Source: Plantactinospora soyae (GTDB lineage Bacteria > Actinomycetota > Actinomycetes > Mycobacteriales > Micromonosporaceae). From it: a DNA stretch of 64,000 nucleotides. The position numbers and the translations under genes were made by a program. Positions 7,959-16,808 of the stretch are shown piece by piece. The DNA is taken from contig NZ_JADBEB010000001.1 of assembly GCF_014874095.1 (NCBI RefSeq), positions 5,332,001-5,396,000 on the forward strand, written 5' to 3'. Positions within the stretch are counted from its first letter, which is position 1. Each line of letters begins with the position of its first letter. The notes below the pieces were generated by a model. The model was not told the origin of the DNA and ran no database searches. It worked only from the letters and a program-made list of their open reading frames with translations.

Positions 7959-8490
7959 TCAAGTGGCGGAGGCGAGAACAGCCTGCAGGGCTCGGTGGCG
8001 GGTGGGGTCGTAGGGTACGCCGTCTTGCCAGCAGCGCCGGATCACGTGCAGCCAGGCGCGGGCGAGGATTCGCGTGGCGTGGGGGTGGTCGTGGCCCCGA
8101 GTTCGGGCTCGTCGGTAGAGGTCAGCGGCCCAGGGGTTGGCGTGGTGGGAATCGCCGGCGAAGTCGATGACCGCTCCACGGAGCTGTTTGTCTACGGCCC
8201 AGCGGAAGCCGACGATCTTCACCTTCCCGGACTGCCTGGTCGAGGGCGCGGCCCCGGTCGCAGGTGAGCGCCTCCGGCGTCGGGAATCGGCCGCGCGCGT
8301 CACCGATCTCAGCCAGAAGCCGGGGCGCTCGCACGACCCCTGCCCGGGGCAGGGACGTGAACACCGCCGCGTCGGGATGCTGCAGCAACTGGATCTCGAT
8401 CTGCTCTTCCGACGCGTCGATCTGCTCCCGCAGAGCAGTAAGTCCGGCCACCAACGCAGCGGTGACGTGCGCCCGGGCGGTGGCTTGAGG
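7959..8490 (-). pseudogene. IS110-family transposase, C-terminal remnant with frameshift
   Basis: Minus-strand fragments encode the C-terminal half of a different IS110-type transposase: LLQHPDAAVFTSLPRAGVVR and LLAEIGDARGRFPTPEAL in one frame (8454-8260), then KVKIVGFRWAVDKQLRGAVI and ARILARAWLHVIRRC in another (8240-7959). The frame change is near 8240-8260. The N-terminal half is missing; the homology stops where the IS6 element begins (about 8490). It ends tail-to-tail with the intact IS110 element. Confidence 0.65.
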
Positions 8491-8498
8491 ACCGGTGG

Positions 8499-9321
8499 GG
8501 GTCCGTTGCGTTATCTGAGCGGGAGACGCGTGGGGCCGGGGTTGGGTCTCCGTGGTCAGATCGCGCGGGCCAGTTCGGTAAACGCGGCGGCGACCCTCTT
8601 CGCCGACGGGGCATCGAGGGCGAGTTCGTAGTGGCCGCGCCGTAAGTTCTGCATGAAGGCGTGTCCGGCGATGATCACTTGCGCGGTGATATCGGTCTGT
8701 AACCCGCGCATCGGCCGTAACCGGTGCTTGAGTTGGCCGTGATCTGCCTCGATCCGATTGTTGGCGTGCCGTTCGACGTGGTGCCGGGCCGAGGGCACGA
8801 GGTCATCGAGTACCGCCGGGTAGACCGGGGCGGCGTCGGTGACGACCTCGGTCGGTGTCACCTTCAGCACCCGTAGCGCCCGCTGGAAGAACCGCCGGCC
8901 GTAGCGGCATCACGGCGAGCGGAGAGCAACACGTCGATCACCTGGCCGTGCTGGTCAACAGCCCGATAGACGTACCGCCACACGCCGTTGACCCTGACGT
9001 ACGTCTCGTCGACGAACCACCGGTCACCAGGGCAGTGGCGGGCAAATCGGGCGGCGTCAGCCAGCAGCGGGGTGAACCGTTGCACCCACCGGAACACGGT
9101 GACGTGGTCGACCTCGACACCACGCTCGACCAGGAGTTCCTCCACTTCCCGATATGAAAGGTTGTAGCGCAGGTACCAGCGGACCGCGACGACGATCACC
9201 TCAGCCGGAAACCTGAATCCCCTGAAGGCTGACTTCGGCGGCGACCACCGGCGACGACGACTCGACAACTTCATCGGTCAAGCCTTCCTCGGCCCAGGAC
9301 CACCGGCAACGCAACAGCACC
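8499..9321 (-). mobile_element. IS6-family insertion sequence
   Basis: The element contains one IS6-type transposase and has short inverted ends sharing GTTGCGTT (8505-8512 and complement of 9308-9315) preceded by GG(T)-type termini, like IS6/IS6100 ends. The left end abuts an IS110 remnant and the right end interrupts the reading frame of the gene at 9322-9566. Exact ends are approximate. Confidence 0.6.
8556..9274 (-). pseudogene. IS6-family transposase with a single-base frameshift
   Basis: The upstream frame (9274-about 8890) carries the HTH and the first two DDE regions: RWYLRYNLSYREVEELLVER and DRWFVDETYVRVNGVWRYVY. The second frame (about 8895-8556) continues FFQRALRVLKVTPTEVVTDA and NRIEADHGQLKHRLRPMRGL with the catalytic Glu. 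Joining them requires one extra base near 8890-8900, so the gene has probably lost a nucleotide. All three catalytic positions are otherwise present. Programmed frameshifting is not usual in this family, so I call it a pseudogene. Confidence 0.7.
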
Positions 9322-9566
9322 TTCGCCACCAACACCGTGAGGCTGTTGCCGAGCTCCAGGGTGGTGTCGAACGGGCCTTTGGGGGTGACCGTGCGATCAC
9401 CGGCAATCCTCAGGCGACTCACGCGTAGCGGACGTGGAAGGGCTGCCGCGCTAGCAAGAGGAAGGCCGTGCTGTTGGAACGTGGTCAGCACGAGTTGGCG
9501 GCTGACGCCCGCTTCGAGCGCGATGCGGGCGGGCAGGTCGTCTTGCTTGCCGTCGTTACCCATCAC
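9322..9566 (-). pseudogene. N-terminus of an ATPase (ABC-3C-like), truncated by IS6 at the Walker A site
   Basis: The frame starts ATGATGGG at 9566, overlapping the stop of the previous gene (ATGA). After an N-terminal segment with an HTH-like stretch it reads LRIAGDRTVTPKGPF ... LELGNSLTVLVAK, the beta-strand and approach to a P-loop seen in SMC/RecF-like ATPases. At AK the frame runs into the IS6 end, so the Walker A and everything downstream are lost. Position after a small winged-helix-like protein suggests the ATPase of an ABC-three-component conflict system; that assignment is tentative. Confidence 0.4.
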
Positions 9567-10246
9567 GACCCCGCCCCATCGACAGTCTCAGCTTGGAGTT
9601 CGGCTAAGCGCCCTCGGGTCTGTTGCGCGATGCTGCCGATCCGGCTGCCGATTGGCGTGTTTCGGTACTCATCGTGGAGGTACTGCCGCGCCTTCAACTG
9701 CGTACCGCCATGTCCCTCGGTGAGAGTGGCCACCAGGTTCACACGGTCGACGTAGTAGCTGAAGACCGGTTCGGTGACCAGAATCTTGTCGACGGCCTCC
9801 CGGCCGCGTGCGGTCAGGAAATAGTCGTGCTGCTGGACACGGCCGGGTGTTCCGCGTTTGCGTCGGATGACAAGGCCGGCGCTGCGCAGCACGGCCAGCG
9901 CATCATCGAGCGGCTCGTACGCACCGAAGAGGTATCGCAGCATCGGGTACCGACGGACCTCTGGCTCATCGGAGGCCAGGATCTTCTCTGCCAGCTCCAG
10001 GAGGTACGGCTCTCGACTGGTCTCGTAGTCCTTGAGCAACGTCGCGGCCAGATAGTCCGGATTGCGCACCCAAAAGTCAACTTTTTGCAGCTTTACCTGT
10101 GTCTCTACGACGCCTACCGCGTCGGCGAGAGCTGGGTCGGGGGACGGCGGCTCCGGCATGGGTAAGGCACTCGCCGCGATGATCAGCAGGATTCGGACGG
10201 CATCCTGCTCACGACTCGTAGATGCCGCCACTTCGACCTCAACCAC
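9563..10246 (-). CDS. Probable middle component of an ABC-three-component (ABC-3C) type system
   Basis: 227 residues, mostly helical: LADAVGVVETQVKLQKVDFW, NPDYLAATLLKDYE, then a winged-helix-like region (about 115-160, ALAVLRSAGLVIRRKRG ... DYFLTARGREAV) typical of the middle proteins that couple the ATPase and effector in ABC-3C systems. The GTG at 10246 is chosen because TACACT (10258-10253) sits 6 bases upstream, giving a leaderless transcript; an upstream frame extension reaches non-coding DNA. The following ATPase gene overlaps by 4 bp and is destroyed by IS6, so the system is dead. Family assignment is tentative; otherwise a hypothetical protein. Confidence 0.45.
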   Translation of the reverse strand: MVEVEVAASTSREQDAVRILLIIAASALPMPEPPSPDPALADAVGVVETQVKLQKVDFWVRNPDYLAATLLKDYETSREPYLLELAEKILASDEPEVRRYPMLRYLFGAYEPLDDALAVLRSAGLVIRRKRGTPGRVQQHDYFLTARGREAVDKILVTEPVFSYYVDRVNLVATLTEGHGGTQLKARQYLHDEYRNTPIGSRIGSIAQQTRGRLAELQAETVDGAGS

Positions 10247-10359
10247 GCCCGCAGTGTATGTAGATCCGCTACAGGCGGCTACAGGCCGCGAGGTCACTCT
10301 TGCGGTACGTAGCGCCAGACGAGTTCGCCACTATCTGGCTCGAACCCCCTCCATGCGGA

Positions 10360-10494
10360 TCACCGGTCATGGTCGTCCGGCCGAGCCCGCCGCAGGCCAC
10401 CAAAGTCGACCTTTTCGCGCCCGAGCTGCCAACGGCCTCGCTTGACCTCGTGAAACGCGCCATGGCCGTACAGAAGGTTAGCCAGCTCGGCCAT
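10360..10494 (-). CDS. Short hypothetical ORF or gene remnant
   Basis: A 44-codon minus-strand frame beginning MAELANLLYGHGAFHEVKRG. Its composition reads like protein and differs from the neighbouring shadow frames, but it has no clear ribosome-binding site and no family I recognise. It lies next to the IS5-like element, so it could be a tail fragment of an interrupted gene. Confidence 0.2.
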   Translation of the reverse strand: MAELANLLYGHGAFHEVKRGRWQLGREKVDFGGLRRARPDDHDR

Positions 10495-10519
10495 CGCGGG
10501 ACGAGTCCTGGCCCACTTA

Positions 10520-11391
10520 AGGGCGTGTCTCATTTGGTGAGGCGGCGGTAGCAGATCAGGGTGCTGGCGATAGTGGCGAAGGCTTCGTAGTGGTCGCCTT
10601 TGCGGTCATAGCGGCGGACCAGACGCCGGTAGCGCATCAGCCAGGACAGGCACGATTCGACGACCCAGCGATGGCGACCCAGGCGTTTGGAGGACTCGAT
10701 GCCCTTGCGGGCGATCCTGACCCCGATCCCTCGCCGCCGGACCTCGGCGCGCAGGTCACGGGTGTCGTAGGCCTTGTCCGCGTGCAACTTGTCCGGCCGC
10801 CACCGGCGGCGCCCGCTCGGTGTGCGGATCGCCGGTACGCAGTCGAGCATGGGAAGGAGTAGTTGGCTGTCGTGGGTGTTGGCCGCGGTGACCATGACGG
10901 CCAGGGGCAGTCCGGCACGGTCACAGATGACATGGATCTTGCTGCCCGGTTTGCCACGGTCGACCGGATTTGGGCCGGTCAGATCGCCCCCTTTTCCGCC
11001 CGCACGCTGATCGAGTCGACCACCGCCCGCGACCAGTCGATCCGGCGGTCACTGCCGAGCCGGTCCAGGGTCGCCTCGTGTAGCCGAAGCCAGAACCCGG
11101 CCGCGGTCCACTGGCTGAACCGTCGGTGGGCGGTGGCCCGGGTGACCCCGAACAACGCCTCTGGCAGCTTCCACCAGGAACAACCCGCCTGCGTCACGTA
11201 CACGATCGCCGCCAGCACCGCCCGGTCATCCACCCGCCGCCGACCACCACCTTGCCGCCGAACCGGCGCGGGCGGAATCAACGGCTCCGCGATCTCCCAC
11301 AGATCGTCCGGCGCCCAGGTACGGATCATCACCTCGTACACGGACACAGATCATGCCCCAGGCAGGCGACCACCCAAACGAGACACGCCCT
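10520..11391 (-). mobile_element. IS5-like (IS427-type) insertion sequence
   Basis: Terminal inverted repeats AGGGCGTGTCTCATTTGG (10520-10537) and the complement of 11374-11391 (one mismatch over the first 17 bases) flank a two-frame DDE transposase. TA at 10518-10519 and 11392-11393 could be the 2-bp target duplication. The right end directly abuts the left end of the IS701 element. Confidence 0.75.
10530..11347 (-). CDS. IS5-like transposase made by -1 frameshifting (orfA/orfB)
   Basis: orfA (11347-10979) has the DUF4096 N-terminal domain (LWEIAEPLIPPAPVRRQGGG, RAVLAAIVYVTQAGCSWWKL) and the first catalytic Asp in VVDSISVRAEKG. orfB continues GDLTGPNPVDRGKPGSKIHV, then MVTAANTHDS with the second Asp and HRWVVESCLSWLMRYRRL with the Glu. 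The two frames meet on AAAAGGGGG (complement of 10987-10995), a classical slippery run: a -1 slip there gives exactly RAEKGGDLTG. All DDE residues are present, so the transposase is probably functional via programmed frameshift, as in many IS427-type elements. Confidence 0.75.
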
Positions 11392-12762
11392 TAGTACTGC
11401 AACGGCAGTTGTCAGGGGTAGCCGTGTTGTCGGTAGTGGCAGGTTCGGGCTTGGTGTTGGCGTCGTCGTCGCCATCTCGACCAGGACCAGACGTGTTCTG
11501 GTGGGTGGGTTTGTCGCACGGCCAGTGCGGTGAGGAGCCTGCGGATCTCCGGTACGGTGTAGCCGATCATCATGCCGGTGCTGCTGTCGGTTCCCCTGTT
11601 ACGGCAAGGGATCGGGCCACGGACAGCCAGGCGTGGGCGGCCATCGACAGGGTGATGTGGGCGTACCAGGCCCGCCAGTCCCGTACCTGGTACTCATCCA
11701 GACCCGCTTCGTTTTTCGCCTGTTGGAAGCATTCCTCGATCGCCCACCTACTGCCGGCGACCCGGGCCAGGTCGACCAGACGGGTCCGCCGGGGTCCGTA
11801 ACAGACGTAGTAGGCGATCTCCCCGGTGGTGATACTGCGGCGGGCGAGGAGCCAGTACCCGCGTCCCGGTTTCCAGAACACGCGGACCGGCACCCGCGCC
11901 CACCAGTACTCCCTGGGGCCGTGCGCTCCAGCGCCGGCGGACAGGCGGCACCATGCCCGGTCCGGCAGGCCCGCGATCAACTCGTCCGCGCGGGCTCGAC
12001 CCATGCCGGTGGTGACCATGTCGTCGTTGCGGCGGGTCGCGACCACATACGCCACGTCCCGCTGTTCCAGCCAGACCCGCAGCGACTTGCACTGGCCGTA
12101 GGCCTCGTCCATCGTCACCCACCCGACCGGCACCCCCGCGTCCAACGCCCGGCCGAGCATCGTGCGGGCCATCTCCACCTTCGTGGCAAATTCCACCTCG
12201 TCCGGGATACCGGCGGCCCGGCACCGGTCCCGGTCATCGGTCCACGACACCGGCAGGTACAACTGCCGGTCGATCAACGCGTGCCCACGAGCTGACCGGT
12301 AGGCCAGGAACACCCCGACCTGGCAGTTCTCCCTCCGCCCCGCGGTCCCGGAATACTGCCGTTGAACTCCGGCCGACCGGACGCCCTTCTTCAGGAACCC
12401 GGTGTCATCCACAATCAGCACACCCCGCGGGTCACCGAGATGCTCGACCACGTAGTCCCGAACGTCGTCACGGACCGCGTCGACGTCCCAGTCCGCCCAC
12501 CGCAACAACCGCTGCATCCCGTCCGGCGACACATCCCCGGCCAGCTCCGCAAGGGTCCACCCGTTCTTCCGGTCCAGGCTTGTGACCAGCCCACACATGT
12601 ACTGACGAGCCCGCCGTCTCGGCTCCGCCCGACGAAACCGGGCCGCTATCCGACCGTGGAGCTGGTCCAACTCAGCATGCCACCGAACAACATCGACATC
12701 CGTCACGCGATACCCAACGAACGTGAACACAACTCGACTCGGTCAGTGCCGTTGCAGTACTA
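11392..12762 (-). mobile_element. IS701-family insertion sequence
   Basis: Identical 16-bp inverted ends TAGTACTGCAACGGCA (11392-11407 and complement of 12747-12762) flank one IS701 transposase. The left end touches the IS5-like element; the right end cuts the 3' part of the PIN-domain gene. No clean 4-bp target duplication is visible, consistent with later rearrangement or nested insertion. Confidence 0.8.
11570..12730 (-). CDS. IS701-family transposase
   Basis: 386 residues, near the family's usual length. The DDE_5-type core shows VLIVDDTGFLKKGVRSAGVQ with the first Asp, GWVTMDEAYGQCKSLRVWLE with the second, and AGSRWAIEECFQQAKNEAGL with the catalytic Glu. The N-terminal RQYMCGLVTSLDRKNGWTLA and MQRLLRWADWD motifs are also conserved in IS701. 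The GTG at 12730 gives the longest frame; a GTG nine codons later is an alternative. It appears intact and probably active or recently active. Confidence 0.88.
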   Translation of the reverse strand: MFTFVGYRVTDVDVVRWHAELDQLHGRIAARFRRAEPRRRARQYMCGLVTSLDRKNGWTLAELAGDVSPDGMQRLLRWADWDVDAVRDDVRDYVVEHLGDPRGVLIVDDTGFLKKGVRSAGVQRQYSGTAGRRENCQVGVFLAYRSARGHALIDRQLYLPVSWTDDRDRCRAAGIPDEVEFATKVEMARTMLGRALDAGVPVGWVTMDEAYGQCKSLRVWLEQRDVAYVVATRRNDDMVTTGMGRARADELIAGLPDRAWCRLSAGAGAHGPREYWWARVPVRVFWKPGRGYWLLARRSITTGEIAYYVCYGPRRTRLVDLARVAGSRWAIEECFQQAKNEAGLDEYQVRDWRAWYAHITLSMAAHAWLSVARSLAVTGEPTAAPA

Positions 12763-13658
12763 AGTTCGGCCAGCAGTTGTGATCTAGTCATCGGCGTCTC
12801 GGCGGCCGCAAGGACGCACGCCATCCGATGCAGCAGCGACTCGCCCGCAGCACCGCGCTCCCCAGCGCTCCAAACCGTCTCCGCTTGCCGCACTCGAACT
12901 GCAGCAACGTTCATCATCGCGCCAAAGGCGCCAACGTACTGACGTCGGCCGGGGGCGCCACTCTGCCAGTTGGCGCGAAGGCGCGAGGCCCATGAGCCGG
13001 CGGATCCGTACAACATGAGAGCGCCGAGTCCGGCGATCGCTACCAACCAGGGGTTGCGGGCCGCTCGAACAGTGAGCTTCCCTACGCCAACGAGACCATA
13101 CCCGGCCAAGCCCGTAAGTGTCGCCGCAGCTTGGACGTGAGAGCGGCCCTTGTGGACGGTCTCTGCGACTTGATAAAAGTCTCGCCACTGCTCATACGCC
13201 AAGCCGCTGGCGAGGATGTCCCGATCCTCAGCGATGATCACCACCGGAGCGAGGAGGCCGGCGAGCACGAGCGTATTAGCGTCGCTCTCGTCGCGGCGCA
13301 TGAGCCTTCTCGCCTGGTCGGTCGTCGGGAGCCCCCCGCAGTCGACAAATCTGATCAACGGGACGTAGTCGTCCCACCAGATCCTCTCCAGCACCTCAAC
13401 GGGCACGCCCTCCTGACGTGCGCGCTTGGCGAGAACCCGGGGCACCTCGGCCCATACGTGTGCTGCCGCGAGCCCGCGCAGCACCTCTAATTCCATGGAT
13501 ACCCGCAACGGCGAGGGCAGCGCGGACCGGGACTTGGCGGTGCTGATGACGTCGCAAGTCAGCGGGCCGGTGTCCAAAACGACCGGCCGGATCCGTAGAA
13601 GTCCCGACAGCCAGTCACCGTACGGCGCGGCGTTGAACTCGGTTACGGATGTCGCCAC
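12763..13658 (-). pseudogene. PIN-domain membrane protein truncated by IS701
   Basis: From GTG 13658 the frame encodes a PIN-like nuclease domain (about residues 22-160): VVLDTGPLTCDVIS carries the first acidic residue, RRDESDANTLVLAG the central acidic cluster and VVIIAEDRDILASGLA the C-terminal Asp region. It is followed by hydrophobic stretches ATLTGLAGYGLVGVG and NPWLVAIAGLGALMLYGSAG. The last residues come from the IS701 end, so the C-terminus (MTRSQLLAEL onward) is lost. TACGCT sits 6 bases before the GTG, another leaderless start. PIN plus TM resembles membrane-tethered nuclease toxins or defence effectors; this is inference. Confidence 0.55.
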
Positions 13659-14058
13659 CGAACAAGCGTACGATTTTGAGCTGCCGTCCCTCGATCACCT
13701 TTTCGGTCGGGCTTCGGGCCGGCGCCCGCGTCGCGCCCGCCGCCGCGAAGAGCACCGGTGTGAGGCCATAGCCGCCGCGCAGGTCGGTGGTCCGCCCGGC
13801 CAGCAACACCAGACCGGCGGCGGAGCCGACAGTCGGACACCGCATCGCGCGGGCGGTGAGGGCGCCAGCGTGAAGCGGTCGACTGGGGCCTGATGTACGC
13901 GGCCCACAGGGTCGGACGGGCTATGCCCCAGTCGCCGACACTCCGTCCCATCCGTGGCTCCCAGCTCAGGACAACGTCGCCCATTCGTGCCGGTCTTGGC
14001 GGCGTCTCACCTTAGGCAGAACGCCGCATCGCTTGTCAGAGACGGGTAGCCTTCCGTG
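13659..14058. other. Intergenic region, no gene supported
   Basis: About 400 bp between divergent PIN and NUDIX genes. Several minus-strand open frames exist but none has family-like content or a credible start. TAGCCT at 14047-14052 is a -10 box for the NUDIX gene. Confidence 0.4.
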
Positions 14059-14541
14059 GTGACCTCATCGTCTGGCGACTACACCGCGACGTTGTCGCGT
14101 AAGCGGATGGGGTCTGCCGTCCTGCTGCGTGATGCCGGCAACAGGATTCTGTTGGTGGAGCCGACGTATAAGGACTATTGGGAGTTGCCTGGCGGCGCGG
14201 TCGACGCGGACGAGTCGCCGTATGACGCTGCGGTGCGGGAGTTGGAGGAGGAACTGGCTCTGTCGGTGACGCCGGGCCGGCTGTTGGTGGTCGACTGGGT
14301 ACCGCCACGCGCCGGCCGCACCGAAGGCGTCATGTTCGTCTACGACGGCGGGCTGCTCGACCCCGCAGCGGCGTTGGAGATCCATCTGCCTGCCGAGGAG
14401 TTGCGTGGTTGGGCGTGGTCCACGATGCCCGAGGCGCAGCAGCGGCTCTCTCCCCTCCTCGCCCGGCGGGCCGCCGCCGCGCTGGAAGCAGCGAGCGGCG
14501 GCGCCACCGTCTACCTGGAGGATGGCAACCGGATCGCCTGA
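14059..14541 (+). CDS. NUDIX hydrolase
   Basis: 160 residues with the complete Nudix box: GGAVDADESPYDAAVRELEE followed by ELAL (about residues 46-69), matching G-x5-E-x7-REUxEExGU; the two Glu that bind metal are present. The flanking LLRDAGNRILLVEPTYKDYW strand-loop is typical of nucleoside diphosphate-X pyrophosphatases. Two tandem GTG codons (14056 and 14059) are possible starts; the -10 TAGCCT makes 14059 the likely leaderless start. Substrate cannot be told from sequence; a house-cleaning role is usual. Confidence 0.85.
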   Translation: MTSSSGDYTATLSRKRMGSAVLLRDAGNRILLVEPTYKDYWELPGGAVDADESPYDAAVRELEEELALSVTPGRLLVVDWVPPRAGRTEGVMFVYDGGLLDPAAALEIHLPAEELRGWAWSTMPEAQQRLSPLLARRAAAALEAASGGATVYLEDGNRIA

Positions 14542-14860
14542 GGTGCTCGACCCGGCGTCCTGCCTCGGCTGGAGGTCATGGACCACGGTCTCGACATCGA
14601 GACCGGATCCGGCAGGACCTCACTTCGTGGCCCTCGCCGCTGAACGTCCAGACGTCCAGCTCGCTGCCGGATGCCGAACACCATTAGAGGGTGAGCGGGC
14701 AGTAATGGGCGGCGCCTGCCGTTGACCGGTGCTCAGCCCTTCCGGATAGATGTTGGACTGACGTAGGAGGCTGGTCCCGCCCGAGCGGTAGAGGCTGTCG
14801 TGCACTCCGTCGGCGTAGAGCAGGCCGGTCAGATCGGCGCGGGCTTTGGCGATGGGGCTG
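14542..14860. other. Intergenic region, possible coding remnant
   Basis: No complete gene. A minus-strand frame around 14860-14690 reads protein-like (for example GLLYADGVHDSLYRSGGTSL) but has no start and no family I recognise; probably a fragment left by the adjacent insertion. Confidence 0.3.
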
Positions 14861-16133
14861 GCCTTGCGGGTGCCGAAAACTTCATCCGCCCTGGTCAGGC
14901 GGCATGCTCGTATTCATGTAGAAGCCCGCCGAGTCGGTCGTGTCGGTGGACGTGTAGGCGTGTCAGTGTTGCGGGGTCGGTGATCGGTTCGGGGAGTGGG
15001 CGCATCGGTCGGGCGTTGGCGATGCCGCGGTGTGGCCGATGTTGGTTGTGGTGGTGTTCGTACTGGCGGAGTGCGTGTATCAGGTGGGTGTGGTTCCAGA
15101 TCAGTGTCCGGTCGAGCAGTTCGTGGCGGCAGGCTTGTATCCAGCGTTCCATGATCGAGTTCATGCGTGGCATCCGTACCCCGCTGCGCACGACCGTGAT
15201 TCCGGTGTCGGCGAGGATCGCGTCGAATAGGGCGGGGTACTTGCCGTCTCGATCCCGGATCAGGTATCTGACCTGGCATCCGGCATCTTCGAGGTCCATC
15301 ACGAGGTTCCGGGCGGCCTGGGTGACCCAGCCGGCGGTCGGGTGGGCGGTGGCGCCGAGGATGCGGACTCGGCGGGTGGCGTGTTCGATGACAGTCAGGA
15401 CGTAGAGGCGGGCGCCGGTCAGGGTGGTGGTTTCGCAGAAGTCGGCGGCGATGATGGCCGGCGCCTGGGAGCGAAGGAGCGTTGACCAGGTGGTGGCGGT
15501 GCGTTGGGGTGCCGGGTCGATCCCGGCCTGCTGAAGGATCTCCCAGACGGTGGAAGCGGCGATCTTCACACCCAGGACGAGCAGTTCGCTGTGGATGCGG
15601 CGGTACCCCCAGGTGGCGTTCTCGCGGGCCAGGCGCAGCACCAGCCGGCGGATTGATCGTACGGTTCGTGGCCGTCCGGCCCGCGGGGGTCGGGAGATTC
15701 TGGCGTGCCGGTGGGCGATCAGGTCACGGTGCCAACGCAACACAGTCTCCGGGCGAACCAGCAGCCGCAGGTTGCGCAACACGTCGCGGGGTAGCCGGTG
15801 GAGAAGAGCAGCCAGCCACGCTCGATCGGCCCGCGTGAACCGGGTCTTCTCGCCGTGCAGCTGCCGCTGCAGGACGGTGAGCTGGTGGCGCAGCGCGAGG
15901 ATCTCGGCGTCCTTTTCCCGGTCGCTCATCGGCAGCAGCCGCAGGAGCGCGAGAGTGTTGGTTACGCCGAGGTAGGCCAGTCGATACAGCACAACAGGCA
16001 TACTCGCGCGCCGTTCAACGTCGACCACCCGCCGCGCCCGGGCCGGACGGGCTCAAGGCTGCAGGTGAGCTTTGATCTCAGAGGTCAAGAAGGTCGTGAC
16101 CAGGACGGACGAGGTTTTCGGCACCCGCAGGGC
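14861..16133 (-). mobile_element. Integrase-core insertion sequence with 37-bp inverted repeats
   Basis: Inverted repeats at 14861-14897 and 16097-16133 match at 33 of 37 positions (core TGCGGGTGCCGAAAAC) and flank a full-length rve-type transposase. The left repeat overlaps the transposase stop codon. The right repeat runs directly into the C-terminal fragment of a related transposase, so two related copies have recombined or one inserted in the other. Confidence 0.65.
14895..16001 (-). CDS. Integrase-core (rve) transposase, IS3/IS481-like
   Basis: About 368 residues from MPVVLYRLAYLGVTN. The N-terminal region ILALRHQLTVLQRQL is the hydrophobic/leucine-zipper-like start of this actinobacterial family. 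The central HTH has LARENATWGYRRIHSELLVL. The catalytic core shows IIAADFCETTTL (first D), YLIRDRDGKYPALFDAILAD (second D) and MNSIMERWIQACRHELLDRT (E), a complete DDE set. GTG at 16028 is an alternative start. It appears intact. Three truncated relatives lie at 16134, 22464 and 45455. Confidence 0.82.
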   Translation of the reverse strand: MPVVLYRLAYLGVTNTLALLRLLPMSDREKDAEILALRHQLTVLQRQLHGEKTRFTRADRAWLAALLHRLPRDVLRNLRLLVRPETVLRWHRDLIAHRHARISRPPRAGRPRTVRSIRRLVLRLARENATWGYRRIHSELLVLGVKIAASTVWEILQQAGIDPAPQRTATTWSTLLRSQAPAIIAADFCETTTLTGARLYVLTVIEHATRRVRILGATAHPTAGWVTQAARNLVMDLEDAGCQVRYLIRDRDGKYPALFDAILADTGITVVRSGVRMPRMNSIMERWIQACRHELLDRTLIWNHTHLIHALRQYEHHHNQHRPHRGIANARPMRPLPEPITDPATLTRLHVHRHDRLGGLLHEYEHAA

Positions 16134-16512
16134 CCACCGGTTCCGGTTCCTGATCCGGGACCGGGACGCCAAGTACACCGCAATGTTTGACACCGTGTTC
16201 CAGTCCGAGGGCATCAAGGTGCTCCGAACGCCACCACAGGCACCCCGGGCGAACGCCTTCGCGGAGCGCTGGGTGCGCACGGTCCGCCGGGAATGCCTGG
16301 ACCGGATCCTGATCTACAACACCCGGCAATTGCTCGCCGTACTGGGCGAATACCTGGCGCACTACAACGGGCATCGGTCGCATCAGGCCTGCGGGCAACG
16401 CCCACCTGATCGGGACAGCCTTCCGCCGAAGGTAGCTGATTTGGGCGCGGTCCGGGTACGGCGCAGGAAGATGGTCCACGGGTTGATCAACGAATACGAG
16501 CAGGCCGCGTAG
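16134..16512 (+). pseudogene. C-terminal fragment of an integrase-core transposase
   Basis: Opposite in strand to the neighbouring intact copy. Begins AHRFRFLIRDRDAKYTAMFD, continues APRANAFAERWVRTVRRECL (catalytic Glu) and ends KMVHGLINEYEQAA, matching the C-terminal half of the family. The N-terminal half is missing; the sequence upstream is the inverted repeat of the neighbouring element. Confidence 0.75.
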
Positions 16513-16526
16513 CCCAAACCGCGTTC

Positions 16527-16808
16527 TCGAACGGTACAGGCATCGACGCCCTGCGGCTCGGCCACCTGTTCGCCGCGGTCGTCACCCGCGACGACGTTGC
16601 GAACGGCAAGCCGGCCCCAGACGTCTACCTACACGCCGCCGCGTTACTCGGTGTCGACCCACACCGCTGTCTAGCCGTTGACGACGCCGCCGACGGCATC
16701 ACCGCCGCCGCGTCAGCGGGGCTGCGGGTACTGACACTGCACCACCAACAGTTGCGCTGGCCCGACACGCTGCCACACCACCCTGGCTCCCAGGCGCACA
16801 CGCCGTGA
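16527..16808 (+). pseudogene. C-terminal half of a HAD-superfamily phosphatase
   Basis: The plus-strand frame after the transposase stop reads TGIDALRLGHLFAAVVTRDD, GKPAPDVYLHAAALLGVD and CLAVDDAADGITAAASAGLR. These are HAD motifs III (Lys of GKPAPD) and IV (DD), as in beta-phosphoglucomutase-like phosphatases. Motifs I and II (DxDx and the cap) are absent, so the gene lost its 5' half to the insertion events. It ends TGA at 16806-16808, overlapping the GTG of the next gene (GTGA), so the two were once an operon. Confidence 0.7.

Noticed and set aside
8880-8910. Programmed frameshift in the IS6 transposase
   Set aside because: No slippery heptamer at the junction and the family does not normally use frameshifting; a one-base loss explains it better.
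13615-13984. Minus-strand genes upstream of the PIN gene
   Set aside because: Overlapping open frames with no start, no ribosome-binding site and no consistent protein-like region.
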